Assembly: GCA_025451145.1 (NCBI GenBank)
Contig: JANWKX010000098.1
Location: 1-5,746 of the forward strand
Direction of reading: 5' to 3'
Source: Vampirovibrionales bacterium
Lineage (GTDB): Bacteria > Cyanobacteriota > Vampirovibrionia > Vampirovibrionales > JAGQHJ01
Length of the DNA stretch: 5,746 nt
Position 1 is the first letter of the stretch. The number at the start of each line of letters is the position of its first letter. Shown piece by piece: positions 4,863 to 5,746 of the stretch. The notes under the pieces are model-generated. The model did no database searches and had not been told where the DNA came from. It saw only the letters and a program-made list of their open reading frames with translations. Made by a program: the position numbers and the translations under genes.

Positions 4863-5746
4863 TTAATGGGCGTTTATTTGAGGAGAGGGATTGTTAATAT
4901 TAATGAGGTGGGATTGGGTATTGAGGGCCTGTTTGTACTGTTTGAGGAGGTCTGGGATATCGTACTCCATAATCAGCCGGAATCCGTCACTGGTAGTAGT
5001 TGCTTCCGTTCGTAAGGTAAAAGGCGGTGTAAAGATAACAGGGCTAAAGGGCAGAATGGTGTAATTAACATCCTGCCGGTTTTCAATGTAAATCGGATTG
5101 ATCTTATCCTGAGTGGTTAAGACCGGAATCCCAGGAACCGTCGTCTTAAAGATAGTTTCAGCAACACCGTTATTGTTAGTATTGGCTGCTGGCGCCGGAG
5201 GTGGTGCCGGAGGCGGAGAAGGTGGAGGTGCCGGCGGAGGAAATAGATTAATCCCATTAAAGTAGAAATACCCTGGTGGGGTTGCCACAAAACTCAAGGT
5301 ATTACTCGGAAGAACCGTCCCGTTAATATCCCCCGATACCCCGGCTAGCATACCAGGAGCCTGGATGCCCAGATTTCCGCCTGAAACATTGACGGTTACC
5401 GGTTTCACCACTGTCCCGATATACCCCCCTGACCTCATACTGGCCCCAGCTGTTGCGGTTAAATCTGTTCCGGCCCCGGTATTGAGGATATTGCTTGCGG
5501 ATGTCAGGGTCACGTTTGATCCACTGACCCCACCATTAAAGGTTAAATCCCCGGCACTGTTGGTTAGATTAACGGTACTCCCACTGATCCCACCTGCGAC
5601 AACGGTGTAGCCCGTATCATTGGTAATCTGAATATTTCCTGTGATAGAAGCCCCAATGGAAGAGAGATTGGTATGCAACGTAATATCCCCTGAACCAGAA
5701 TTAAATTGTCCTGAGGTGCCTGAAACGAGGCCTCCGGTTTGAGAAA
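4863..5746 (-). CDS. C-terminal part of a filamentous-haemagglutinin-like repeat adhesin (5' end outside window)
   Basis: The frame is open from the right edge to a TAA at 4865-4863, giving 293 visible residues; a TTG at 5678 is internal, not the start. Three regions are seen. Visible residues 1 to about 155 are rich in Gly, Ser, Thr, Asn and Val, with short repeats such as GGISGSTVNLT (from about 51) and GGVSGSNVTLT (from about 71). This is the pattern of parallel beta-helix adhesins of the FhaB/two-partner-secretion class. A proline-rich hinge (PPPAPPPSPPPAPPPAP, about 169-185) follows. The last 108 residues form a separate, more globular domain with few cysteines and no transmembrane helix, which I do not recognise. 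There is no beta-barrel translocator, no C-terminal aromatic outer-membrane signature (it ends NAH) and no LPXTG sorting signal, so secretion by a separate partner protein is more likely than autotransport. The molecular target is unknown, and the signal peptide would lie outside the window. Confidence 0.75.
   Translation of the reverse strand, partial: SQTGGLVSGTSGQFNSGSGDITLHTNLSSIGASITGNIQITNDTGYTVVAGGISGSTVNLTNSAGDLTFNGGVSGSNVTLTSASNILNTGAGTDLTATAGASMRSGGYIGTVVKPVTVNVSGGNLGIQAPGMLAGVSGDINGTVLPSNTLSFVATPPGYFYFNGINLFPPPAPPPSPPPAPPPAPAANTNNNGVAETIFKTTVPGIPVLTTQDKINPIYIENRQDVNYTILPFSPVIFTPPFTLRTEATTTSDGFRLIMEYDIPDLLKQYKQALNTQSHLININNPSPQINAH
5190..5240 (-). repeat. Proline-rich low-complexity coding tract in the adhesin
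   Basis: Seventeen codons encode a run of PPPA/PPPS units, visible on the + strand as repeated GGAGG and GCCGG blocks. It separates the beta-helix repeats from the C-terminal domain and probably acts as a stiff spacer. Short imperfect repeats of this kind can vary in length between strains. Confidence 0.7.

Noticed and set aside
5365..5610. Open frame on the + strand inside the adhesin region
   Set aside because: Its Pro/Val/Leu-rich composition is the mirror of the Gly/Asn/Thr-rich repeat codons on the - strand. There is no domain and no independent support.

Overview
The window reads as an ordinary chromosomal stretch of a bacterium of moderate GC content, with one lipid-type glycosyltransferase, a Fur-family regulator linked to an ABC-2 exporter, a small VOC protein and the 3' end of a large surface adhesin. 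The filamentous-haemagglutinin-like protein suggests a diderm (Gram-negative-type) cell. A non-photosynthetic relative of Cyanobacteria (Vampirovibrionia/Melainabacteria type) would fit, but this is only an impression and no marker gene here proves it. TTG and GTG starts are the likely choice for several genes.

Layout, left to right. Positions 1-422 hold the 3' end of an unrecognised gene cut by the window edge. It overlaps a very small two-helix membrane protein (about 415-651). After a 117-nt gap with a 10-bp direct repeat comes a GT28/MGDG-synthase-type glycosyltransferase (769-1923), whose stop codon lies inside a 9-bp inverted repeat. A promoter-like sequence then leads into a probable three-gene operon: a Fur-family metalloregulator (2009-2473), an ABC-2-type ATPase (2519-3496) and its membrane permease (3496-4260). 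The last two overlap by one base. All genes up to this point are on the + strand.

The remaining genes are on the - strand. A 126-aa VOC/glyoxalase-fold protein (4329-4709) converges on the permease gene and has its own well-formed promoter and Shine-Dalgarno sequence. Upstream of it lies the C-terminal part of a repeat-rich adhesin (4863-5746, open at the right edge), with parallel beta-helix-type repeats, a polyproline hinge and an unrecognised C-terminal domain.

Functionally, the most coherent unit is fur - ABC ATPase - permease: a metal-responsive regulator probably co-transcribed with an exporter of unknown substrate. The glycosyltransferase probably glycosylates a membrane lipid. No RNA gene, CRISPR array, insertion sequence, attachment site or origin was recognised, and no canonical rho-independent terminator was found. 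I see no strong case for an undescribed system. The more unusual points are the degenerate metal site in the Fur protein, its linkage to the exporter, and the altered PGQE-type motif of the glycosyltransferase.
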